NCBI RefSeq assembly: GCF_021213805.1 | Contig: NZ_JAJQJI010000001.1 | Coordinates: forward strand, 627,944-691,943 | Reading direction: 5' to 3' | DNA from: Mycobacterium sp. MYCO198283 | GTDB taxonomy: Bacteria > Actinomycetota > Actinomycetes > Mycobacteriales > Mycobacteriaceae | DNA: 64,000 nt | Shown here: in pieces, positions 56,718-64,000 of the stretch | Layout: every line of letters begins with the position of its first letter | Numbering within the stretch: position 1 is the stretch's first letter | Position numbers and translations under genes: made by a program | The notes under the pieces: generated by a model | Told to the model about the DNA's origin: nothing | Seen by the model: only the letters and a program-made list of their open reading frames with translations | Database searches by the model: none

Positions 56718-57875
56718 GTGCCCACGGAAGCCGCCGGCATTCGCGAGATCGACACCGGGACGCTGCCCGACCGCTACGCCCGCGGTTGGCACTGCCTCGG
56801 GCCGGTGACCAGCTACCTCGACGGCGAGCCTCACAGCGTCGAGGCGTTCGGCACCAAGCTGGTCGTCTTCGCCGACTCGAAGGGCGACATCAAGATCCTG
56901 GACGGCTACTGCCGGCACATGGGCGGTGACCTGTCGCAGGGCACCATCAAGGGCGACGAGGTCGCCTGCCCGTTCCACGACTGGCGGTGGGGCGGCGACG
57001 GCAAGTGCAAGCTCGTGCCCTACGCCAAGCGGACGCCGCGGCTTGCTCGCACCCGGGCCTGGACCACGGATGTGCGCGCCGGCCTGCTGTTCGTGTGGCA
57101 CGACCACGAGAACAACCCGCCGCCGCCCGAGGTGCGCATCCCCGACATCCCGGAGTACGCCAGCGACGAGTGGACCGACTGGCGGTGGAACTCGATCCTG
57201 ATCGAGGGCGCGAACTGCCGCGAGATCATCGACAACGTCACCGACATGGCGCACTTCTTCTACATCCACTTCGGGCTGCCGACGTACTTCAAGAACGTCT
57301 TCGAGGGCCACATCGCCTCGCAGTACCTGCACAACGTGGGCCGGGCCGACGTCAACGACATGGGCACCACTTACGGTGAGGCGCACCTGGATTCGGAGGC
57401 GTCGTACTTCGGGCCGTCGTTCATGATCAACTGGCTGCACAACAACTATGGCGGTTTCAAGGCCGAGTCGATCCTGATCAATTGCCACTATCCGGTGACG
57501 CAGGACTCGTTCGTGCTGCAGTGGGGCGTCATCGTCGAGAAGCCCAAGGGCCTTGACGAGAAGACCACCGACAAGCTGGCCCGGGTCTTCACCGAGGGCG
57601 TCAGCAAGGGCTTCCTGCAGGACGTCGAGATCTGGAAGCACAAGACGCGCATCGACAACCCGCTGCTGGTCGAGGAGGACGGCGCCGTCTATCAGCTGCG
57701 ACGGTGGTATCAGCAGTTCTATGTGGATGTCGCGGACGTGACCCCGGAGATGACAGACCGCTTCGAGATCGAGGTCGACACCACCGCGGCCAACAAGTAC
57801 TGGAACACCGAGGTCGAACAGAACCTCAAGCGCCGCGAGCAGGAGACGGCGGAGCAGCCCACGCAGGTGCCGTGA
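56718..57875 (+). CDS. kshA: 3-ketosteroid 9-alpha-hydroxylase oxygenase KshA
   Basis: A 385-residue Rieske oxygenase; with the reductase KshB (not in this window) it hydroxylates C9 of the steroid nucleus, which leads to ring B opening. Rieske ligands Cys65 and His67 (CRHMGGD), Cys84 and His87 (CPFHDW) are present. The mononuclear iron site is in DNVTDMAHFFYIH (Asp, His179, His184). GTG start at 56718 with GGAGG upstream. It overlaps the following small gene by one base. Confidence 0.97.
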   Translation: MPTEAAGIREIDTGTLPDRYARGWHCLGPVTSYLDGEPHSVEAFGTKLVVFADSKGDIKILDGYCRHMGGDLSQGTIKGDEVACPFHDWRWGGDGKCKLVPYAKRTPRLARTRAWTTDVRAGLLFVWHDHENNPPPPEVRIPDIPEYASDEWTDWRWNSILIEGANCREIIDNVTDMAHFFYIHFGLPTYFKNVFEGHIASQYLHNVGRADVNDMGTTYGEAHLDSEASYFGPSFMINWLHNNYGGFKAESILINCHYPVTQDSFVLQWGVIVEKPKGLDEKTTDKLARVFTEGVSKGFLQDVEIWKHKTRIDNPLLVEEDGAVYQLRRWYQQFYVDVADVTPEMTDRFEIEVDTTAANKYWNTEVEQNLKRREQETAEQPTQVP

Positions 57876-58336
57876 TGACGGAGCGCGACGAGGCACCCGA
57901 CGCCGATCGGTTGGCCGAGTCGATGCTGCTGCTCTACGGCGCGCACGACGACGACGATCACCCGGCGAGCGGCGGGCGCAGCACGAGCAGCTGGAGCAAG
58001 GCGCCGAGCTTCGCCTCCGATCCGGAGCGGGCGGCAGCTGTGCGGGCGGCGACGGAGCAGGACCGCGAACGCTACCTGACCAGCGGGCTGGTGCCCATCG
58101 ACTGCCGCTACTGCCACGTGTCGGTGGACGTCCGCAAGCTCGGACCCGGGCACACCTCGGTCCAGTGGAACAGCGATGCGTCGCAGCGGTGCGCCCACTT
58201 CGCCGAGGTCCGCGAATCGGGCGGTGAGCCCGCGCGTAGCAAGGCGTGCCCGAAGCTCGCCGACAGCATCAAGCACGCGATCGCCGAAGGCGTGCTGGAG
58301 GAGACGTCCTCGGCGCCGTCACCCGGCGACGGCTGA
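57875..58336 (+). CDS. Small protein with CxxC motif, after kshA (Rv3527-like)
   Basis: A 153-residue protein. The N-terminal half is acidic and Ser-rich, probably disordered. The C-terminal half has Cys at CRYC (near 78-81), CAHF (near 106) and CPKL (near 126), plus His residues, which could bind zinc or iron. No named family. It is co-translated with kshA (TGATG) and matches Rv3527 in place and size. A role with the Ksh oxygenase, such as electron transfer or folding, is inferred from coupling only. Confidence 0.82.
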   Translation: MTERDEAPDADRLAESMLLLYGAHDDDDHPASGGRSTSSWSKAPSFASDPERAAAVRAATEQDRERYLTSGLVPIDCRYCHVSVDVRKLGPGHTSVQWNSDASQRCAHFAEVRESGGEPARSKACPKLADSIKHAIAEGVLEETSSAPSPGDG

Positions 58337-58347
58337 CACGGCGCCGC

Positions 58348-59490
58348 TCACAGCCCCTCGAACCGGGCTTTCACCGCCTCGGCGGTCAGGCCGTAGTCCT
58401 CGAGTCGGTAGGTGTGTTTCGGCGCGCGCGGCCCCTGCTGGCTCTCGGCGTGCATCTGCTGCATGGCCGCCTGCGCGTCGGCCGTGAGCTCGATGCCGAA
58501 GTACCCGTAGATGTTCTCGACGGTGGCCAGCGGATCGCGGATGAAGTCGAAGTAGTCGACGTCGTAGAACTGGGCTGGGTTGCGTTGTGCCCGTTCGGCT
58601 TTGAAGCGCTCCAGTCCGCGGGACCAGGTGTCCATCGCGTCGCGGCCGATCACCTCGCCGACGAAGGTGTTCGACCAGCCCTTGGTGGTGTGGTAGCTCA
58701 GTGAGCACATCGACGCCATCAGCGTCTCGGCGGGTCGGTGGCACTGCACCACGAGCGCATCGGGATACGCCGCGAACAGCGCGTCGAGCGCGAACAGGTG
58801 GCTCGGGTTCTTGAGCACCCAGCGCTTGCCGACGTCGTTCAGGCCGATCAGCTGCAAGTTCTTGCGGTGCCGCTGATAGGGCTTGGTCCAGTCCTGCTCG
58901 GCGAGCCAGTGGGCGTAGGTCGGCACGTGCGCGAGCGTCTCGTAGGACACCGAATGCAGCGACTGCCGCAGCAGCTGCCAGCACTCCTCGACCTCGTCGG
59001 CGGTCATGTAGTGCAGGCCCAGGTATTCCGGGTCCTCGTTGTGGGCCTGCGCGAACTGCGCGTCGAGCTGCTGGAACACCGGGTTGTCGGCCCAGGTCTC
59101 GCGGGGCGGGCGCGGCTGCGGAAACTCCGCCAACCACAGTTCGAGCCCCTGGTGACCGGGGTCGGCGGTCAGCAGTCGGTGCAGCGCGGTGGTGCCCGTG
59201 CGCGGCAGGCCGGTGACGAAGATCGGCCGTTCGATGGGGACGTCGGCGTGCTCGGGGTGCTGCTTCCACGCGGCCTCCGACAGCAGCCGGGCGACCAGCG
59301 CGTTGCGCAGGAAGAAGCGCGACATCTTGCTGCCGAGCTCGGTGAGGTCGGCGTCGCGCCGGTAGGACTCCAGCAGCACGCCGAGCGCTTCGCGGTAGTT
59401 GTCGTCGTCGGTGCCGAAGTCGTCGAGCCCGCACGCCTTGGTGGCCGAGGCGTGCAGGTCGTCGACAGTCCCGACGTCGGTGCGCGTCAC
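58348..59490 (-). CDS. PAPS-dependent sulfotransferase (Rv3529c-like)
   Basis: A 380-residue cytosolic sulfotransferase. The phosphosulfate-binding motif FVTGLPRTGTTALHRLL is near residue 90, and VQCHRPAETLMAS near 257 matches the 3'-phosphate-binding segment. It transfers sulfate from PAPS to a hydroxyl group, perhaps on a sterol or lipid. It overlaps the SDR gene upstream by the ATGA pattern and is the last gene of the KstR-controlled DUF1214-SDR-sulfotransferase operon. Confidence 0.92.
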   Translation of the reverse strand: MTRTDVGTVDDLHASATKACGLDDFGTDDDNYREALGVLLESYRRDADLTELGSKMSRFFLRNALVARLLSEAAWKQHPEHADVPIERPIFVTGLPRTGTTALHRLLTADPGHQGLELWLAEFPQPRPPRETWADNPVFQQLDAQFAQAHNEDPEYLGLHYMTADEVEECWQLLRQSLHSVSYETLAHVPTYAHWLAEQDWTKPYQRHRKNLQLIGLNDVGKRWVLKNPSHLFALDALFAAYPDALVVQCHRPAETLMASMCSLSYHTTKGWSNTFVGEVIGRDAMDTWSRGLERFKAERAQRNPAQFYDVDYFDFIRDPLATVENIYGYFGIELTADAQAAMQQMHAESQQGPRAPKHTYRLEDYGLTAEAVKARFEGL

Positions 59491-60260
59491 GCTTTGTACT
59501 CCCCGCAGTTGACGTCGAGCGTCTGGCCGGTGATGCCGCTGGCAAGGTCGCTCGCGAGGAACACGATGGCCGAGGCCACCTCGTCCTCGGTGGGCAGCCG
59601 CTTGAGATCCGACGCCGCCGCCGTGGCGGCGTAGATCTGGTCGACATCCGTGCCGTACTTGTTTGCCTGATACTCGAAATAGCTCTTCAGCGTGTCACCC
59701 CAGATATAGCCCGGCGCAACGGAATTAACGCGGATACCCTGCTCCCCCAGCTCGCTGGCCAGCGACTGCGACATCGCCAGCAACGCCGACTTCGCCATCT
59801 TGTAGGCGCCGTACTTGGGCTGGGAGTGCCGGATGACCATCGAGTTGACGTTGACGACGGCGCCCTTGGACTCTGCCAGGGCCGGGGTGAAAGCCTGCGT
59901 CAGCCGCAGCGCCCCGAACACCGTCAGCTCGATCGCCTCCCGCATGTGCTCGAACGTCGTGTCGGCCAGCGGCTTCATCGACGGGACGCGAAAAGCGTTG
60001 TTGATCAACACGTCCGCCCGGCCGTACTCCTCGAGCGTCCGTGCGACGAGGTTCGCGACCTGCTCCTCATCGGTGATGTCGGTGGGCACCGCGACGGCTC
60101 GCCGGCCGGTGCCGGTGAGCTGCTGTGCCACGTCGTCGAGCCGTTCGGCGGTGCGCGCGGCGAGCACCAGGTCGGCGCCCGCCTCGGCGCATCGCCGGGC
60201 GAGCGTGGTGCCGAGCGCCGGCCCGACCCCGCTGATGACGACCACCTTGCCGTCGAGCAT
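59487..60260 (-). CDS. Short-chain dehydrogenase/reductase (Rv3530c-like)
   Basis: A 257-residue SDR. VISGVGPALGTTLA (about 8-21) is a variant glycine motif (GxxxALG instead of GxxxGIG). The active Ser lies in NVNSMVI near 139 and YGAYKMAK (about 150-157) carries the Tyr and Lys. The C-terminal GQTLDVNCGEY is typical of steroid-cluster SDRs. One base separates it from the DUF1214 gene stop; it overlaps the sulfotransferase start. Confidence 0.92.
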   Translation of the reverse strand: MLDGKVVVISGVGPALGTTLARRCAEAGADLVLAARTAERLDDVAQQLTGTGRRAVAVPTDITDEEQVANLVARTLEEYGRADVLINNAFRVPSMKPLADTTFEHMREAIELTVFGALRLTQAFTPALAESKGAVVNVNSMVIRHSQPKYGAYKMAKSALLAMSQSLASELGEQGIRVNSVAPGYIWGDTLKSYFEYQANKYGTDVDQIYAATAAASDLKRLPTEDEVASAIVFLASDLASGITGQTLDVNCGEYKA

Positions 60261-60261
60261 G

Positions 60262-61389
60262 TCAGCCCACCATCCTGTGCTGGATCTGCCGCTGCCGCAG
60301 CGCGATACGCGCTCGCCAATCGTCGCCGGAAATGACGTTCGCGTCGTGGTACGGCAGTGCCTGGGCGACGTCGGCCGTGTCGATTACCTCCAGGGTCGGC
60401 CCGTCGGCCTCGGCCAACTCGCGCGAGAGTCGCTGCCAGCGGAATTGCAGGTAGCCCTTGCGATGGCCCAGCGTCTCGCACCAATTGGTGACGCCGGGGT
60501 TCGCCTCGGACACCACGATGCGGATATTGCCGTCCGGGTCGGCCTGCGCCTGGGTGCCGTTGAGCGACGTCTGGTGGTTGATGTAGTCGAGCGAGATGTA
60601 CCAGAGGCTGCCGAGCTGGAAACCGAGGTACGGGGCGTCGGACACCGGGATGGTGATGACGATCGCCTGGTCGGGAGCCAGGTCGTAATGCCCCACCGAC
60701 GAGTACTGCGTGGCGAGGCCGCCGGGGGTGAGCCGCGGCGCGGTCAGCGTGTTGACGGGCAGCGTGTCGTAGAACCACTGCGGGAACTGCAGCCAGGTCT
60801 TGACCCGCTGCACGAGCTGCTTGCCGGCGACGGCGTAGCGCTTCTCGATGAGCTCCCTGGTGAGCGGTGGTGGCGCCGTGCCGGCGGTGTCGGTCCGGGC
60901 GATGCTGACGTATCCGCGCTGCGCCGACCAGTCGTTGTAGACCTCGCGGATGAGCAGCTGGCCGGGGCTGGTGGGGGTGACGCGCCATTCGAAGCTGCCG
61001 TCGTCGGCGATGTCGAGTTCGCGGTCGTCGAATGCCGCCTGACTGACCGGCACGTTGTCGTCGGTGTACTCGCCGCCGAGCAGCTGGAAGCTCAGGTCGG
61101 TCGTGGTGCCGCGGCGTCCGGTGACGACGTACTCATGGTTCGCCTGGACCCGGGTGCCGAAGTAGAGCGTGTCCGGATTGTCCAGCCCCATCTTGGTGAA
61201 CGGACCGGTCCCCGACTGCAGGAACGGGTGATCGCGGTCGTAGTCGAAGGCCAGGTGCTCGCAGGCCGCGATGCCACCGGCCAGGTACTGCAAGCCTTCC
61301 AGCAGGTCGGCGTCGGACTCGATGAAGGGCGCCTCGGCGACGAGCCGTTCCGCCTCGGCGATCGCGTCGATGAAAGGCTGCGAATACAC
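60262..61389 (-). CDS. DUF1214-domain protein (Rv3531c-like)
   Basis: A 375-residue protein, identical in length to Rv3531c as I recall it. The C-terminal domain (NTLTAPRLTPGGLATQYSS to GYLQFRWQRL) is DUF1214-like, a beta-rich fold of unknown activity. No signal peptide is visible. Start GTG 61389 is chosen over longer readings because those run through the KstR operator. A TAGTTT -10 box seven bases before the GTG predicts a leaderless mRNA. First gene of the SDR-sulfotransferase operon; role in sterol metabolism is inferred from regulation. Confidence 0.88.
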   Translation of the reverse strand: MYSQPFIDAIAEAERLVAEAPFIESDADLLEGLQYLAGGIAACEHLAFDYDRDHPFLQSGTGPFTKMGLDNPDTLYFGTRVQANHEYVVTGRRGTTTDLSFQLLGGEYTDDNVPVSQAAFDDRELDIADDGSFEWRVTPTSPGQLLIREVYNDWSAQRGYVSIARTDTAGTAPPPLTRELIEKRYAVAGKQLVQRVKTWLQFPQWFYDTLPVNTLTAPRLTPGGLATQYSSVGHYDLAPDQAIVITIPVSDAPYLGFQLGSLWYISLDYINHQTSLNGTQAQADPDGNIRIVVSEANPGVTNWCETLGHRKGYLQFRWQRLSRELAEADGPTLEVIDTADVAQALPYHDANVISGDDWRARIALRQRQIQHRMVG

Positions 61390-61400
61390 AGTCGTGAAAC

Positions 61401-61414
61401 TAGAACCTGTTCTA
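61401..61414. promoter_or_regulatory. KstR operator for the DUF1214-SDR-sulfotransferase operon, with overlapping -10
   Basis: TAGAACCTGTTCTA is a perfect match. On the minus strand the last TA begins TAGTTT (61402-61397), then CACGACT, then the GTG start at 61389. The IclR gene starts 62 bases away in the other direction. Confidence 0.88.
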
Positions 61415-61440
61415 CCAAGAGTCAATATGCTGACCGCAGT

Positions 61441-61456
61441 GGTCCAGATATGAACC
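61441..61456. promoter_or_regulatory. Imperfect palindrome before the IclR gene
   Basis: GGTCCAGATATGAACC is a 16-base imperfect palindrome (12 of 16 positions symmetric), 19 bases before the IclR GTG. It could be the IclR self-operator. Weak evidence. Confidence 0.3.
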
Positions 61457-61475
61457 GTTGCGTAGGCTGGCCGCC

Positions 61476-62375
61476 GTGTCCGCCGAGCCACCGAATCGGC
61501 CATCCCCTCCCACCGACCGCGTCGTGCGTGTGCTCGACTTCCTCGCCGGCCGCCCGACGCAGCGGTTCGGGCTGTCCGACCTCGCGCGACAGACCGGGCT
61601 CAGCAAGCCGACCTGTCTGGGCATCGTCACCGCGCTGACCGACGCCGGCTACCTCGTCCGCGACCCCTGCGACAAGACCTACCGCCTCGGCCCGGCGCTG
61701 ATCACACTCGGCCACCGGGCGCAGGAGTCGATGCGCATCAGCCCGGCCGCGCGTGACGAGCTCCGTCGGCTGTCGGCCCGGTTCGACGCCACGGCCGCGC
61801 TGTCCGGGGTGATCGACGACCGGATCACCGTGCTGGACCTGGTCTCGCCCGCCGGCGCCCGCCCCGGCGTCGAGGTGGGGCAGAGTTACCCGTTCGCGCC
61901 GCCGGTCGGCCTGATGTTCGTGCTGTGGGACGACGACGCCGAGCGCAGCTGGCTCGCGAAGGAGCCAACGGTGGCGCTGCGCACCGACTCCGACCGGCTG
62001 CGTCGGGTGGTCGCCGAGTGTCGTGCGGACGGCTACCTGGTGGAGCGGATCACCGCGGGCGGCCGGCGGCTGTACTCGTTGCTGGCCGGCGTCTCCACCG
62101 ACCTGCCCGACGAGCTGCGGGCGCTGCTCGGCGAATTGGTGTCCGACATCGGCGAGCGGGTGTACCTGCGCAGCGAGAACCCCAACGGCCGCCGCCACGA
62201 CATCAGCGTCATCTCGGCGCCGGTGTTCGACCGCGACCAGCGCCAGGCGATGGTCGCATCGCTGCACATCGGCGCCTCGCTCACCGACGGCGAGATCCGC
62301 GACCGCGCCCGGGCTGTGGTAGCGACCGCGGACGCGGTGACGCGGCAGTTGGGCGGCGTGAAGCCGGGCTGCTAG
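61476..62375 (+). CDS. IclR-family regulator
   Basis: A 299-residue IclR-type protein. The winged helix at residues about 18-75 includes LSDLARQTGLSKPTCLGIV, followed by the effector domain with FDATAALSGVIDDRITVLDL and a C-terminal DISVISAPVFDRDQ. These regulators bind small acids and act as repressors or activators. The M. tuberculosis equivalent position, as I recall, has PPE genes instead. Divergent from a KstR-controlled operon, so it may add a second level of control there. Start GTG 61476 is likely, an in-frame TTG at 61458 possible. Confidence 0.88.
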   Translation: MSAEPPNRPSPPTDRVVRVLDFLAGRPTQRFGLSDLARQTGLSKPTCLGIVTALTDAGYLVRDPCDKTYRLGPALITLGHRAQESMRISPAARDELRRLSARFDATAALSGVIDDRITVLDLVSPAGARPGVEVGQSYPFAPPVGLMFVLWDDDAERSWLAKEPTVALRTDSDRLRRVVAECRADGYLVERITAGGRRLYSLLAGVSTDLPDELRALLGELVSDIGERVYLRSENPNGRRHDISVISAPVFDRDQRQAMVASLHIGASLTDGEIRDRARAVVATADAVTRQLGGVKPGC

Positions 62376-62376
62376 G

Positions 62377-64000
62377 TCACGACACCGCGGCAATAGCGAA
62401 CGGCAACACCGCGGGCGCGCCGGCCTCGCGCAGCAGCCGGCCGGCCATGGTCGCCGTCCAGCCGGTGTCGATCAGGTCGTCGACCAGCAGCACCGGCCCG
62501 TCGACACCGGCCAGGTCCGGCGGCGACCACGCGCCGTGCAGGGCCGCCACGCGATACGCCGAGTTCGCGGCGGTCACCGGCCGGCGGTCCGGCGCGTAAT
62601 GCAGCACCCCGAGATCGGTGAGCCGACCCAGCTGCGCGAGCCGCTCGGCCAGCGACCGGATGAGCAGCGGGTGCCGCTCGGAGTCGAGCGCCATGACCGC
62701 CGTCGGCCGGGTCTCCCACCGCCAGCCGGCGAGCACGTCGACCGCCGCCCGCACGATGTCGTCGGGAACGGGGGCGTCGGGGGCGTCGAGCAGCCGGCGC
62801 AGCGCGGCACCCCAGCCGAGGTCGGTGAGCCGCCCGATGACCCGGCCCGCGGCCGGTCCGTCGCTGATGCGCCCGGACACCTCGACGCCGAGCTTCGCCA
62901 TGCCCGACGGCCACTGCCGCCGCGGCAACACCTCGACGCCGGGCCGCAGCAGTTCGTCGCGGGTGGCCTGCAGCGCCGCGGCGTCGACGTCGGCGCGATA
63001 GCGCGGTGGCGTGCAGTTGTCGCAGCGGCCGCAGCGGTCGCCCTCGCGCAGCTCCGGGTCGTCGAGCTGAGCACGCAGAAACGCCATGCGGCAGGCGTCG
63101 GTGTCCTGGTAGTCGAGCATCGCCTGCTGTTCGCGGCGGCGCGCCTCGTCGAGCCGGCGGTAGCGCTCCTCGTCGTAGGTCCACGGTTCGCCGGTCGCCA
63201 GCCAGCCGCCCTTCACCCGCCGGACAGCGCCGTCGACGTCGAGCACCTTGAGCACCATCTCCAGCCGGGTGCGCCCGAGGTCCACCAGCGGTTCGAGGGC
63301 GGGCGTGGACAGCGGACGGTCGGTGTCGAGCGCCCGCAGCACCGCGCGCACCGCCGATTCGGCGGGGAAGGCGACCGACGCGAAGTACCGCCACACCTCG
63401 CGGTCCTCGTGGCCGGGCAGCAGCACCACCTCGGCCGACTCGGCCGCTCGGCCGGCGCGCCCGACCTGCTGGTAGTAGGAGATCGGCGACGACGGCGCGC
63501 CGAGGTGGACGACGAAGCCGAGGTCGGGCTTGTCGAAACCCATGCCGAGCGCGGACGTCGCCACCAGCGCCTTGACGTCGTTGGCCAGCAGGTCGGCTTC
63601 GAGCTGTTCACGCTCGGCCGGATCGGTGGCGCCGGTGTAGGCGGCCACCCGATGGCCGCGATCGCGCAGCAGCGTTGCCACGTCGGACGCCTGCGCAACG
63701 GTGAGCGTGTAGATGATCCCCGAACCCGGGAGATCGGCCAGGTGCTGCGCGATCCAGGCCGCGCGCTGCGTGGTGGTGCCGGCCTTGACGACCGACAGCC
63801 GCAACGACTCCCGGTCGAGCGACCCGCGCAGCACCAGCGTGTCGCCGTGTGCATCGCCCACCCCGAGCTGCGCCGCGACGTCCGCCACCACGCGGTCGTT
63901 GGCAGTCGCCGTGGTGGCGAGCACCGGCACATCGGCGCCGAGGTCGGCGAGCAGCGTGCGGATGCGTCGGTAGTCGGGCCGAAAGTCATGGCCCCAGTCG
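62377..64000 (-). CDS. RecQ-type helicase with C-terminal phosphoribosyltransferase domain (N-terminus outside window)
   Basis: 541 residues visible; the helicase N-terminus (motifs I and II) is cut off. Visible are DWGHDFRPDY, ATTATAND (motif III), a motif IV-VI block with ATSALGMGFDKPDL and QQVGRAGRA, and a zinc-site CGRCDNC. The last 110 residues contain VLLVDDLIDTGWTAT, a PRPP-loop motif of type I phosphoribosyltransferases. So it joins a 3'-5' DNA helicase to a PRTase-like domain. RecQ acts in recombination and repair; the role of the PRTase part is unclear. Converges with the IclR gene with one base between stops. Confidence 0.88.
   Translation of the reverse strand, partial: DWGHDFRPDYRRIRTLLADLGADVPVLATTATANDRVVADVAAQLGVGDAHGDTLVLRGSLDRESLRLSVVKAGTTTQRAAWIAQHLADLPGSGIIYTLTVAQASDVATLLRDRGHRVAAYTGATDPAEREQLEADLLANDVKALVATSALGMGFDKPDLGFVVHLGAPSSPISYYQQVGRAGRAAESAEVVLLPGHEDREVWRYFASVAFPAESAVRAVLRALDTDRPLSTPALEPLVDLGRTRLEMVLKVLDVDGAVRRVKGGWLATGEPWTYDEERYRRLDEARRREQQAMLDYQDTDACRMAFLRAQLDDPELREGDRCGRCDNCTPPRYRADVDAAALQATRDELLRPGVEVLPRRQWPSGMAKLGVEVSGRISDGPAAGRVIGRLTDLGWGAALRRLLDAPDAPVPDDIVRAAVDVLAGWRWETRPTAVMALDSERHPLLIRSLAERLAQLGRLTDLGVLHYAPDRRPVTAANSAYRVAALHGAWSPPDLAGVDGPVLLVDDLIDTGWTATMAGRLLREAGAPAVLPFAIAAVS

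Noticed and set aside
60262..61503. Longer start for the DUF1214 protein at 61503
   Set aside because: It would run through the KstR operator and -10 box; GTG 61389 gives the length recalled for Rv3531c.

Overview
The window is a high-GC actinobacterial chromosome segment that reads as a fast-growing Mycobacterium (Mycolicibacterium). Gene content and order match two blocks known from M. tuberculosis (recalled order, no search was run): purC to Rv0759c-like genes (1-21.3 kb), and the otsA - mce4 - cholesterol block Rv3489 to Rv3531c (27.4-61.4 kb). A relZ gene (RNase H-like domain fused to a (p)ppGpp synthetase domain, known from M. smegmatis) and the absence of the PE/PPE genes found in the M. 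tuberculosis block support a saprophytic relative. No phage, IS element or CRISPR array was seen.

Layout. 1-9.7 kb: purine genes purC (cut by the window edge), purB and purD, with relZ, an APC transporter, a TetR/secreted esterase pair and an SDR. 9.7-19.4 kb: two divergent operons around a TetR gene. Leftward: aldehyde dehydrogenase, SDR, beta-hydroxyacid dehydrogenase, carboxymuconolactone-decarboxylase-like protein and an unrecognised 411-aa protein. Rightward: TetR, cyp123, SDR, cyp51, ferredoxin and a SnoaL-like protein, most of them translationally coupled. Two GGACA-NN-TGTCC palindromes lie between them. 19.4-27.4 kb: a flavoprotein, a HIT protein, a protein made of ten-residue repeats, tRNA-Thr, a secreted DUF4185 protein with a small secreted neighbour, an SDR under a large palindrome, and a crotonase.

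27.4-39.7 kb: a 54-aa gene and otsA run rightward into the leftward mce4 operon (yrbE4A-yrbE4B-mce4A-B-C-D-E-F-mas4A-mas4B), the steroid importer. mce4E is broken by a frame change with about 30-40 residues missing. 39.7-61.4 kb: the steroid catabolic regulon. It holds a hsd4A-like SDR, fdxD, fadE26-fadE27-fadD17, fadD19 with a nitronate-monooxygenase-like gene, echA19, cyp142 with an acetoacetate-decarboxylase-like gene, an F420 oxidoreductase, a DUF35-like protein with ltp4 and ltp3, kshA, and a sulfotransferase/SDR/DUF1214 operon. KstR-type operators (TNNAACNNGTTNNA) sit at almost every promoter. 61.4-64 kb: an IclR regulator and a RecQ-type helicase fused to a phosphoribosyltransferase domain, cut by the window end.

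How it works together: Mce4 imports sterol. CYP142, FadD19/FadD17, FadE26/27, EchA19 and Ltp3/Ltp4 oxidise and shorten the side chain, and KshA opens the way to ring cleavage. KstR represses these genes until sterol CoA thioesters appear. At five promoters the last TA of the KstR operator is also the first TA of a TANNNT -10 box, and four of these appear leaderless. No intergenic stretch exceeds about 300 bases; the longest (about 265 bases) is upstream of yrbE4A.
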